Position numbers and translations under genes: made by a program | Part shown: in pieces, positions 6,838-13,508 of the stretch | How the letters are laid out: each line of letters starts with the position of its first letter | Numbering within the stretch: position 1 is the first letter of the stretch | Notes under the pieces: model-generated | What the model was told of the DNA's origin: nothing | The model's input: only the letters and a program-made list of their open reading frames with translations | Database searches by the model: none | Assembly (NCBI GenBank): GCA_964466385.1 | Contig: CAYXNM010000059.1 | Coordinates: forward strand, 1 to 16,380 | DNA length: 16,380 bases | From: UBA5972 sp964466385 | GTDB lineage: Bacteria > Pseudomonadota > Alphaproteobacteria > Rhodobacterales > Rhodobacteraceae | Direction of reading: 5' to 3'

Positions 6838-7656
6838 TCACTTCTGCTTGCAGAGATATGGCCAGATGAAAGGGGCATCGGCATCCGAGAAAGACCCGTC
6901 GCGGTATTTGACATCAACGTTTACGCGTTTTTGCGATCCCGGCAGCTTGCGCAGGCTTTTGGTGTCGATTGCGGGCGACCGGCGGTAAAGCGCGTTGGGG
7001 TCCATCCAAAACCCGTTCTTGGGAACGACCACGTCCTTGCGGATCCAGTATTTCGGCGAGGTGCTGTAAAAGGCCGCGAAATGGATGGCCGGGCGTCTTT
7101 TTGCGCTTTGGACAAACGGTTTTCTGCCGCGCCCCGAATTTCCGGTCAGGCCGAGGATTTGGCCCTTTTTCACGTGTTGACCCACGCTGACGGCGGGTGG
7201 TGCGTCAAAATGTGTGTATTGAGTGTAAATGTAATAGGGCAGCCCGGTTTGCTTTGGCGTGTGACGGATCACGACCTCGCGCCCGCGATAGCTGTTGAGG
7301 CCAACGACAACCGAAATGACCTTGCCCTCGGCTGCGGCAATGATCGGGGTGCCGAAAGGTGCCGGCATATCGATCCCGCCGTGAAAGGATTTCTTGCCAC
7401 CGCGTTTCGATGCATAGGAAATGGCCCAGGCTTCGTCGATGCGGGGGCAGGACGCGCCGCGTGGAAAGCGCGGTTTGAGGCCGGTTCGCCGCATTCCGTG
7501 GGCAACCGCAAACGAAATATCGCATTTCTTGCTTGCGCGCATGAACGTACAAAGGTTGGTTCGGTCCGGCTCTGACGCGGTCGCCTCCGGCGCTTGCAAG
7601 AGCAGCAAAGCCGTCAGTGCCAGCGCCGCCCGATGATTAAATCCGTTACACGCCAT
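6838..7656 (-). CDS. Secreted M23-family (LytM-like) peptidase, atypical active site
   Basis: A 272-residue exported protein: signal peptide at about 1-28 (hydrophobic ALALTALLLL, probable cleavage near ATA/SEP). The M23 domain covers roughly 85-200: zinc-ligand motif HGGIDMPAPFGTP (His92, Asp96), a conserved GNSGRG turn (172-177), His149 in QYTHFDAPP, and the third zinc ligand His192 in AIHFAAF. Known LytM-type enzymes have HxH at this last place; here the first histidine of the pair is Ala190. Metal binding may persist but catalysis is doubtful. Known family role: cutting peptidoglycan cross-bridges or, in degenerate members, activating amidases. Four cysteines (36, 45, 70, 269) could make disulfides. 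A well-formed promoter lies just upstream, separating it from guaA. Confidence 0.88.
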   Translation of the reverse strand: MACNGFNHRAALALTALLLLQAPEATASEPDRTNLCTFMRASKKCDISFAVAHGMRRTGLKPRFPRGASCPRIDEAWAISYASKRGGKKSFHGGIDMPAPFGTPIIAAAEGKVISVVVGLNSYRGREVVIRHTPKQTGLPYYIYTQYTHFDAPPAVSVGQHVKKGQILGLTGNSGRGRKPFVQSAKRRPAIHFAAFYSTSPKYWIRKDVVVPKNGFWMDPNALYRRSPAIDTKSLRKLPGSQKRVNVDVKYRDGSFSDADAPFIWPYLCKQK

Positions 7657-7688
7657 GGTTCAAATCTTTCGAAATCCTCTGCACCTGA

Positions 7689-7717
7689 AGTAAAGGAGAA
7701 TTCAGAATTATTGTCAA
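7689..7717 (-). promoter_or_regulatory. Strong sigma70-type promoter candidate for the M23 gene
   Basis: On the minus strand TTGACA (7712-7717) and TTTACT (7689-7694) are 17 bases apart, which is a consensus -35 and near-consensus -10 with ideal spacing. The expected start of transcription is near 7682, about 25 bases before the ATG at 7656. The region is AT-richer than its surroundings and contains GAATTC in the spacer. It probably drives the M23 gene and perhaps the COG3650-like and EamA genes. Confidence 0.6.
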
Positions 7718-7770
7718 ACCGGATGAACCCCGATCACAGCAAGCACATCAGTCAAAAGGGGGACACGACA

Positions 7771-9330
7771 TCATTCCCACTCGATCGTTCCGGGGGGTTT
7801 GGAGGTGATGTCGTAGGTCACGCGGTTGATACCCGGAACCTCGTTGATGATGCGGGTTGCGGTTTCGCCCAGGAAATCGTGACTGAACGGAAAATAATCC
7901 GCCGTCATCCCGTCAACCGATGTGACCGCGCGCAGCGCACAGGCGTAATCATAGGTGCGCCCGTCGCCCATCACGCCGACGGTTCGGACCGGCAGAATGG
8001 CCACGAAGGCTTGCCATATCGTGTCATAAAGCCCGTGACGTCGGATCTGATCGATGTAAACCGCATCGGCAGCGCGAAGAATTTCAAGCTTGGCGCGCGT
8101 GATTTCACCGGGGCAGCGGATGGCAAGGCCGGGGCCGGGAAATGGATGGCGCCCGACAAAACTGTCAGGCAGGCCCAATTCCCGGCCAAGGGCGCGGACC
8201 TCGTCCTTGAAGAGTTCGCGCAAGGGTTCGACCAGATCCATATTCATGCGTTCGGGCAGGCCGCCCACATTGTGATGCGATTTGATCGTGACCGAAGGCC
8301 CCCCTGAAAAGCTGACGCTTTCGATCACATCCGGGTAAAGCGTGCCTTGCGCCAGAAAACGTGCACCACCGACCGCGCGCGCGTGTTTTTCGAACACATC
8401 AATGAACAATCCACCAATGATTTTGCGCTTTGTTTCCGGATCGGAAACAGTTTCGAGCCGACCCAGGAACAATTCGCTTTCATCCGCGTGAATCAGCGGA
8501 ATGTTGTAATTGTCGCGGAACATGCCGACCACCTCGTCCGCCTCGCCCTGGCGCATCAGGCCCGTATCAACGAACACGCAGGTCAGTTGATCGCCGATCG
8601 CCTCATGAATAAGCACCGCCGCGACCGAACTGTCGACACCACCTGAAAGGCCGCAAATCACCTTTTCATCGCCCACCTGGCGGCGGATTTTCTGGATCGC
8701 CTCGTCCTTGTAGGCCCCCATGGTCCAGTCGCTCTTGAACCCCGCGAGACGGACGAAATTCGCGTAAAGTCGTGCGCCATTGGGCGTGTGATGAACTTCG
8801 GGGTGGAACTGGACCGCGAAGAACTGCCGTTCAGTGTCCGCAACGATGGCAAAGGGCGCGTTCGGCGAGGTTCCGTAAACTTCAAAACCCGGTGCGATTT
8901 CGGCGACGTGGTCGCCATGGGACATCCAGACCTGCTCGTCTCCCTTCTCAAACCACCCGCCAAGAAGATCCAGCTTTCCGCCCCCCGTGACATGGGCGCG
9001 CCCGAATTCGGCCGTTCCCCGGCCGCGTTCAACACACCCGCCCAGCATATGCATCATCACCTGCTGGCCATAGCAGATGCCAAGAACGGGAACGCCGAGC
9101 GCGAAAACCGCGCGGGGGGGTCTTGGGCTGTTCTCGTCGATGACGCTTGCCGGCCCGCCTGAAAGGATCACGGCGCGGGGTGCGAATTCCTCAAGAAAAC
9201 CTGCTGTTACGCTTTGAAAGGGGTGGATTTCGCAATAGACGTGCAGTTCGCGCAGGCGTCGTGCGATCAGTTGAGTGACTTGCGACCCAAAGTCGATGAT
9301 CAGAAGGCGGTCGTGGATTTCCATGCTCAT
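7771..9330 (-). CDS. guaA: GMP synthase (glutamine-hydrolysing)
   Basis: Converts XMP to GMP with ATP and glutamine, the last step of guanine nucleotide synthesis, in the cytoplasm. The 519-residue product is full length and has both expected parts: a class-I glutamine amidotransferase domain (about 9-198) with Cys86 in GICYGQQ and His176/Glu178 in VQFHPEVHH, then an ATP-pyrophosphatase domain with the P-loop LSGGVDSS (about 228-235), and a C-terminal dimerisation domain ending in SKPPGTIEWE. No oddities are visible. The start at 9330 (MSMEIHDRLL) has a second ATG two codons later at 9324; the promoter-like element just upstream leaves almost no leader. It is flanked by its own intergenic regions and appears to be a single-gene unit. 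Confidence 0.98.
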   Translation of the reverse strand: MSMEIHDRLLIIDFGSQVTQLIARRLRELHVYCEIHPFQSVTAGFLEEFAPRAVILSGGPASVIDENSPRPPRAVFALGVPVLGICYGQQVMMHMLGGCVERGRGTAEFGRAHVTGGGKLDLLGGWFEKGDEQVWMSHGDHVAEIAPGFEVYGTSPNAPFAIVADTERQFFAVQFHPEVHHTPNGARLYANFVRLAGFKSDWTMGAYKDEAIQKIRRQVGDEKVICGLSGGVDSSVAAVLIHEAIGDQLTCVFVDTGLMRQGEADEVVGMFRDNYNIPLIHADESELFLGRLETVSDPETKRKIIGGLFIDVFEKHARAVGGARFLAQGTLYPDVIESVSFSGGPSVTIKSHHNVGGLPERMNMDLVEPLRELFKDEVRALGRELGLPDSFVGRHPFPGPGLAIRCPGEITRAKLEILRAADAVYIDQIRRHGLYDTIWQAFVAILPVRTVGVMGDGRTYDYACALRAVTSVDGMTADYFPFSHDFLGETATRIINEVPGINRVTYDITSKPPGTIEWE

Positions 9331-9338
9331 GGCCGCGT

Positions 9339-9366
9339 CTTAGAGCACCCGGCAAGGGCAAGGCAA
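9339..9366 (-). promoter_or_regulatory. Candidate promoter of guaA
   Basis: On the minus strand TTGCCT (9361-9366) and TCTAAG (9339-9344) are separated by 16 bases. The predicted transcription start would be near 9332, so the message would be nearly leaderless from the ATG at 9330, which has no Shine-Dalgarno. The -35 area overlaps a short tandem of GGCAAG-like units (forward strand 9351-9366). This was found by eye and is weak evidence. Confidence 0.35.
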
Positions 9367-9491
9367 GTGCCGCCCGGCCCCGCCCGACGGCGGAATGTCG
9401 CTATGCGCCATGAAAGGACGCATCCCGGCAATGTGCAATCCGTCCGCAGTCGATAATAACGTTTAGTCGCGCCGGGTGTCGGCGGGGAATC

Positions 9492-9499
9492 GGGAAGGG
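9492..9499 (+). promoter_or_regulatory. Shine-Dalgarno fixing a TTG start (GGGAAGGG)
   Basis: The purine-rich GGGAAGGG ends seven bases before the TTG at 9507. No ATG or in-frame GTG was found in the roughly 60 bases before the TTG that I checked codon by codon. This supports TTG as the real start of the methyltransferase. Confidence 0.6.
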
Positions 9500-9506
9500 T
9501 GTCCTT

Positions 9507-11054
9507 TTGTCAGAAGATGCAACAAAGCAACGCAGAAGCCGCGGCGGTGGCGGCGCCGCCCGCAGGGCCGAACGTCTGGCCCCAAAGATCGAAGCGGCAA
9601 GATACATCACGCGCAACATCCCGAATTTCGAGATCCTCAACGAGGAAGCGCTTGAGATCATCGAGGCCAATGCCGAAACCGTTCTCGAAGAAATCGGCGT
9701 CAACTTTCTGGACAACCCAAAAGCGCTGGAACGCTGGAAAGAGGCGGGTGCGACCGTCGAAGGCGAGCGCGTGCACATCCCGCGCGGACTGGCGCGCAAA
9801 CTGTGTCAGACGGCCCCGTCGTCCTTCGTTCAGCACGCGCGCAACCCGGAACGAAACGTGGAAATTGGCGGCAAGTCGCTGGTACTGGCGCCGGTTTACG
9901 GGCCGCCTTTCGTGCGCGACATGGATGGCGGACGGCGCTACGCAACGATCGAGGATTTCAGGAATTTCGTAAAGCTGGGCTATATGTCGAAATGGTTGCA
10001 CCATTCCGGCGGAACGGTGTGCGAACCCACCGACGTTGCCGTCAACAAACGGCATCTGGACATGCTTTACGCGCACATGTCCCTGTCGGACAAACCCTTC
10101 ATGGGGTCCGTCACCGAACCTTCGCGGGCAGCGGATTCCGTGGAAATGGCAGCGCTCCTTTTTGGCAGGGACTTCGTTGACGAAAACACGGTGATGACAT
10201 CGCTCATCAACATCAATTCGCCCCTGACATTTGATTCGATCATGATGGGCGCACTGGAGATTTACGCCAAAAACAATCAGGCCTGCATCATTTCGCCCTT
10301 TATCGTGGGCGGCGCGATGGCGCCGGTTACGGTTGCGGGCACCCTGACGCAGGTTCTGGCCGAAGCCATGGCAGGCGTTGCCTACAGCCAACTGCTGCGC
10401 CCCGGCGCGCCGGTGGTTTTTGGCGCGTTTGTGACCTCGATCGACATGAATTCGGGAGCGCCGACTTTCGGAACGCCCGAAGCCTCGAAAATCCTTTATG
10501 GCGCGGGACAGTTGGCGCGTCGTCTGAATGTGCCTTTCCGCTCGGGCGGCGGGTTGTGCGGTTCAAAACTGCCCGATGCACAGGCCGGATATGAAACGGC
10601 CAATACTTTGAATGCCGTGTTGATGGGGGGGGTCAACTTTTGCCTCCACGCCTGCGGCTGGCTCGAAGGCGGGTTGGTGTCGTCTTACGAAAAATTCGTG
10701 ATGGATGCGGATCAACTGGGGGTTATTCATTCTCTGGCCCAGGGCGTGATGGCCGATGAAAACGGTCAGGCCATGGACGCGATCCGCGAAGTCGGACCCG
10801 GCGGGCATTACCTTGGGTGCGCCCACACGCAAGCCAATTTCAAGACCGCGTTCTGGCGCTCGGGTGTGCTTGATTACAAACCATTCGAGACATGGGAAGA
10901 AGAAGGCGCCAAGGATACCATGATGCTGGCCAACGAGCGGGTCAGGAAACTGCTGGCGGAATATGTGCAACCCCAACTGGACCCGGCCGTTGACGAGGCG
11001 CTCAAGGATTTCGTCACGCGTCGCAAGGCCAGCGCGCCGGATTCGTTCCTGTGA
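9507..11054 (+). CDS. Non-pyrrolysine MttB-superfamily methyltransferase (trimethylamine methyltransferase family)
   Basis: A 515-residue soluble TIM-barrel-type methyltransferase of the MttB superfamily (COG5598). In known members a methyl group moves from a quaternary or tertiary amine, such as glycine betaine, proline betaine or carnitine, to a corrinoid protein. Residues 1-30 are a basic, glycine-rich tail; the family domain runs from about 33 to the end. The region RSGGGLCGSKLPDAQAGYE (345-363) lies about where archaeal MttB carries pyrrolysine; no in-frame TAG is present, so this is the non-Pyl subgroup, whose substrates are usually not trimethylamine. No MttC-like corrinoid protein or reductive activator is encoded in the window. 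The TTG start is supported by GGGAAGGG. The gene is convergent with the DUF6477 gene, four bases apart. Confidence 0.9.
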   Translation: MSEDATKQRRSRGGGGAARRAERLAPKIEAARYITRNIPNFEILNEEALEIIEANAETVLEEIGVNFLDNPKALERWKEAGATVEGERVHIPRGLARKLCQTAPSSFVQHARNPERNVEIGGKSLVLAPVYGPPFVRDMDGGRRYATIEDFRNFVKLGYMSKWLHHSGGTVCEPTDVAVNKRHLDMLYAHMSLSDKPFMGSVTEPSRAADSVEMAALLFGRDFVDENTVMTSLININSPLTFDSIMMGALEIYAKNNQACIISPFIVGGAMAPVTVAGTLTQVLAEAMAGVAYSQLLRPGAPVVFGAFVTSIDMNSGAPTFGTPEASKILYGAGQLARRLNVPFRSGGGLCGSKLPDAQAGYETANTLNAVLMGGVNFCLHACGWLEGGLVSSYEKFVMDADQLGVIHSLAQGVMADENGQAMDAIREVGPGGHYLGCAHTQANFKTAFWRSGVLDYKPFETWEEEGAKDTMMLANERVRKLLAEYVQPQLDPAVDEALKDFVTRRKASAPDSFL

Positions 11055-11058
11055 CGAT

Positions 11059-11346
11059 CTAGGGAGCCGAGGCCTTCAACAGCTGCGCCTCGGCGATCAG
11101 TGCCGCAAGAATTTCCACATGGCGCGATATACTATAGGTGGTTGTCCCGGCCCGTCGGTCGGTCTCCAGATCCCCCTCAATCGTTAACAACCTGGCCATT
11201 CCGATTTTCGGCGTGGGGGCGCGGCTGGTCTTGAGAATCCGCTTGATATCGCGATCACGATGATAGTTGTGAACGCCGATTCTGGCCGCTCTGATGAGCA
11301 GCTGAGACCGACGTAATGCACTGTAAATACCAAATAAATCTGACAT
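11059..11346 (-). CDS. DUF6477-like small protein
   Basis: A 95-residue, basic, cytoplasmic-looking protein without membrane segments or cysteines. Conserved-looking stretches are LLIRAARIGVHNYHRDRDIKR (about 16-36, shown here as LLIRAARIG and YHRDRDIKR) and YSISRHVEILAALIAEAQLL (71-90), the latter a probable amphipathic helix. I recall this pattern from the Rhodobacterales family DUF6477; its function is unknown. I chose the ATG at 11346 because AGAGGG (11354-11359) sits seven bases upstream; the frame is open to 11382. It is divergent from the GafA-like gene with a shared intergenic region containing an inverted repeat. A gene next to gafA in Rhodobacter capsulatus (rcc01866, from memory) may be its counterpart. 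Confidence 0.75.
   Translation of the reverse strand: MSDLFGIYSALRRSQLLIRAARIGVHNYHRDRDIKRILKTSRAPTPKIGMARLLTIEGDLETDRRAGTTTYSISRHVEILAALIAEAQLLKASAP
11066..11094. other. Hairpin near the mttB-family stop codon
   Basis: A perfect 8-base stem (GCCGAGGC at 11066-11073, GCCTCGGC at 11087-11094) with a 13-base loop lies 12 bases after the methyltransferase stop codon and inside the 3' end of the DUF6477 gene. No T tract follows on either strand. It may serve as a transcript-end stem for the plus-strand gene, or may simply reflect GC-rich coding. Confidence 0.3.
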
Positions 11347-11353
11347 TTTGAAA

Positions 11354-11359
11354 CCCTCT
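11354..11359 (-). promoter_or_regulatory. Shine-Dalgarno of the DUF6477 gene (AGAGGG)
   Basis: AGAGGG on the minus strand ends seven bases before the ATG at 11346. It supports this start over the upstream in-frame ATG at 11382, which has no such site. Confidence 0.6.
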
Positions 11360-11436
11360 GAGATTTGCGTTGAAAACAGCATTGCACATGCGTGAACAGC
11401 GTTGCGCGATCGGGAATTCCTGCGAACGCAAGAAAC

Positions 11437-11463
11437 TTAATGTTTCCAAAATGGAAACAATAA
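11437..11463. promoter_or_regulatory. Inverted repeat, candidate operator between the divergent DUF6477 and GafA-like genes
   Basis: Perfect 8-base arms TGTTTCCA (11441-11448) and TGGAAACA (11452-11459) flank AAA. One mismatched pair further out the symmetry continues as TTA / TAA (11437-11439 and 11461-11463). The size and spacing fit a dimeric regulator site rather than a terminator, and no coding sequence covers it. It lies 90 bases from the DUF6477 ATG and about 77 bases from the GafA-like ATG, so one protein could control both. TTAACC, resembling a CtrA half-site, occurs once further right (near 11485), but no full CtrA site is present. The binding protein is unknown. Confidence 0.55.
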
Positions 11464-11539
11464 TGGCTTTTGAACGAAATTTTAACCAAATAGTAGACAA
11501 TCAACCTTAGGCAGAACGCTTTGCTAACGGGTGGGTGCG

Positions 11540-12673
11540 ATGAAAATAGACCGACAGTTCGAGAAGTTCCCGCCAGCGGGCCCATACTTTCCGCAATGGG
11601 TGCCAAAGGCTGCGCTCGATTATCTGCAGCATACGCAGAACAGCCTGTCGATCCGTGCGCTGGCGCGGCATGACGGACGCCATGCCTCGACCGTTCTTCG
11701 TCATGTCCGGAAAATGGAGATGCGCCGGGATGACATTCTGGTAGACGAGTCGCTTTCGCTCCTCGGTGCAATGTTGCCCAAACCCGTGACCGATCCCTCT
11801 TTGAAAGGCCTATCCCTGATGTCAAGAATACCCCGCCGGGACGAAGTAATAACGGATGATGAAATCAACGGCGAGGCGCGTCGCGTCTTGCGGCGCCTGT
11901 GTGAAACAGCGGCTTTTCTGGCCGTCGCGGGCGCGCTTGAAAAGGCGGTCGTCATGCGCGAAACCGACCCGGCAAGGCCGACAAGGATCGCTGTCGTTGA
12001 CCGGCGGATTGTTCAGGCATTCGCGCTTCGCGACTGGATATCCTGTACGCGCAAGGGAAAAATCGCCCGCTATACGATCACCACGGCGGGACGAGCGGCG
12101 CTTAAACGGCTGCTGGCCGACGCCAACAGGCCCGGACCGGGTTTTGAGGATGCGGCAAGTCCGTTTCAGGATCAGCACAAGCTCTGGAGCGAGGAAACCG
12201 CCGGTCAGGGGCGCGACCGGCGTCAGCGGTTGCGGTACAATCTGGCGGAAAGTCCGCTGACACTGCTGGGGCGCCGCAAGGGACCGGACGGCAAGCCGTT
12301 TCTTGCGGCCGATCTGGTGCAGGCGGGGGAAAGGCTTCGCGAAGATTTCGAGATGGCGCAGATGGGGCCGCGTGTCGCGCAGAACTGGGATCGGTTTCTG
12401 GTTCCCGGCGGCGGGTCAAGCGGCGGCGGGGCCGGCCCTGCCGAGGGGCCGCGTGCCGCGCGTGAACGCGTGGCCTCGGCGCTGCGCGATCTGGGGCCGG
12501 GTCTGGGCGACATCGCCATGCGGTGCTGTTGTTTCCTGGAAGGGATGGAGGCAGCGGAAAAGAGGATGGGCTGGTCGGCGCGGTCCGGCAAGATTGTCCT
12601 GCGCATTGCCCTTCAGCGGCTGAAAAAGCATTATGAATGCGTGTTGGGAACCCTGTCGCCAAGGATCGGATGA
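11540..12673 (+). CDS. HTH and DUF6456-domain regulator, GafA-like
   Basis: A 377-residue predicted DNA-binding protein. The N-terminal part (about 22-60) contains a helix-turn-helix pattern, SIRALARHDGRHASTVLRHV. A middle segment, RKGKIARYTITTAGRAALKR (171-190), looks like the wing of a winged helix. After a linker comes the DUF6456-type region (about 220-365), interrupted by a Gly/Ser insert (289-300), ending in the helical GMEAAEKRMGWSARSGKIVL (335-354), which has the rhythm of a sigma region 4-like HTH. From memory, this architecture is that of GafA (rcc01865), the direct activator of the gene transfer agent in Rhodobacter capsulatus; Caulobacter has the halves split as GafY and GafZ. No GTA structural genes are in this window. 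An in-frame GTG at 11531 is an alternative start; GGGTGGG before the ATG favours 11540. Confidence 0.85.
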   Translation: MKIDRQFEKFPPAGPYFPQWVPKAALDYLQHTQNSLSIRALARHDGRHASTVLRHVRKMEMRRDDILVDESLSLLGAMLPKPVTDPSLKGLSLMSRIPRRDEVITDDEINGEARRVLRRLCETAAFLAVAGALEKAVVMRETDPARPTRIAVVDRRIVQAFALRDWISCTRKGKIARYTITTAGRAALKRLLADANRPGPGFEDAASPFQDQHKLWSEETAGQGRDRRQRLRYNLAESPLTLLGRRKGPDGKPFLAADLVQAGERLREDFEMAQMGPRVAQNWDRFLVPGGGSSGGGAGPAEGPRAARERVASALRDLGPGLGDIAMRCCCFLEGMEAAEKRMGWSARSGKIVLRIALQRLKKHYECVLGTLSPRIG

Positions 12674-12683
12674 GCGGAACGGC

Positions 12684-13337
12684 TCAGCGGGTCTTTTCGG
12701 TCATGCGCCGGCGAACATAGGCGTCAACCGTACTGATCATCGGTTCCATGTGATCGCCGTCAAAGAAATGACCCGCACCTTCAACGATGTGATGCGTGAT
12801 GGTGATGCCTTTTTGCTCGTGCAGTTTCTCGACCAGACCTTCGACATCGCCTGGCGGGACCACCCGGTCGGCTGTTCCGTTGATGATCAGTCCGGACGAG
12901 GGGCAGGGCGCAAGAAAACTGAAATCATACATGTTCGCATTTGGGGCAACCGACACGAACCCCGAGATTTCGGGCCTGCGCATCAACAATTGCATTCCGA
13001 TCCACGAACCAAATGAAAACCCCGCGACCCAGCAATGTTTCGCATTCGGGTTGAGATGCTGAAGATAGTCAAGCGCGCTGGCCGCGTCCGACAATTCCCC
13101 GATGCCCTGATCGTATTCGCCCTGGCTGCGGCCAACGCCCCGGAAATTGAACCGCAGGACCGTGAACCCCATGTTGCGGAAGGCGTAATGCAGGTTGTAG
13201 ACCACCTTGTTGTTCATGGTCCCGCCGAATTGCGGATGGGGATGCAGCACGATGGCGATCGGGGCGTCTTTGGCTTTTTGGGGGTGGTAACGGCCTTCCA
13301 GACGTCCGTCCGGGCCGGGAAAAATGACTTCAGGCAT
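12684..13337 (-). CDS. Small alpha/beta hydrolase (COG2945 type)
   Basis: A 217-residue cytoplasmic alpha/beta hydrolase without signal peptide or lid domain. LHPHPQFGGTMNNKVV (31-46) is the characteristic oxyanion-side motif of this group; nucleophile Ser108 in GFSFGS, acid Asp157 in NGTADRVVPP and His190 in EGAGHFFDGDH complete the triad. Members of this group are annotated as dienelactone-hydrolase-like or serine esterases, with no firm physiological substrate. It is transcribed divergently from the iscR operon and shares the intergenic region that carries an IscR-like site, so iron-sulfur status might affect it. It is convergent with the GafA-like gene, with only ten bases between stop codons; the two stops form the ends of a small inverted repeat (TGAGC / GCTCA). 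Confidence 0.9.
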   Translation of the reverse strand: MPEVIFPGPDGRLEGRYHPQKAKDAPIAIVLHPHPQFGGTMNNKVVYNLHYAFRNMGFTVLRFNFRGVGRSQGEYDQGIGELSDAASALDYLQHLNPNAKHCWVAGFSFGSWIGMQLLMRRPEISGFVSVAPNANMYDFSFLAPCPSSGLIINGTADRVVPPGDVEGLVEKLHEQKGITITHHIVEGAGHFFDGDHMEPMISTVDAYVRRRMTEKTR

Positions 13338-13382
13338 GTCTGTATGTGCTCCGGTCGGGGGTTTTCCTAAAATTCCGTCCGA

Positions 13383-13407
13383 ATACTTGACGAAAACGCT
13401 CAGAGAA
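13383..13407 (+). promoter_or_regulatory. IscR type-1-like binding site
   Basis: The 25 bases resemble the Escherichia coli type-1 IscR site. The left part ATACTTGAC matches at all nine positions, the centre AAAAC fits the A/T-rich core, and the right arm matches only partly (TCAG). It overlaps the -35 element and spacer of the iscR promoter candidate, the position expected for autorepression. The consensus of the atypical rhodobacterial IscR may differ, so the identity of the bound protein is inferred. Confidence 0.45.
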
Positions 13408-13415
13408 CCTAGAAC
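13387..13415 (+). promoter_or_regulatory. Candidate promoter of the iscR-suf operon
   Basis: TTGACG (13387-13392) and TAGAAC (13410-13415) are 17 bases apart, facing iscR. The expected transcription start is near 13422, giving a leader of about 87 bases before the ATG at 13509. The leader holds no obvious riboswitch fold. GTGGA a few bases before the ATG is the probable ribosome-binding site. Confidence 0.5.
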
Positions 13416-13508
13416 AATTCTAATTTCGGGGCATCCGCACCCTTACTCGCTGCATCGGAGTTAAGGGCAAGCGCGCGTCGCGTCAACTGTGGCAAGTGTG
13501 GAAAAACC

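Noticed and set aside
6505..7575. Plus-strand open frame (356 codons)
   Set aside because: Antisense to the M23 gene and the COG3650-like gene; no domain recognised, and it runs across the gap between two real genes.
9510..10391. Minus-strand open frame (293 codons)
   Set aside because: Antisense to the MttB-family gene; no recognisable motif.
9507..11054. Pyrrolysine-containing trimethylamine methyltransferase
   Set aside because: The reading frame has no internal TAG; it belongs to the non-Pyl subgroup.
11430..11500. Full CtrA site (TTAA-N7-TTAA) before the GafA-like gene
   Set aside because: TTAA and TTAACC occur, but not with the required spacing; only half-site resemblance remains.
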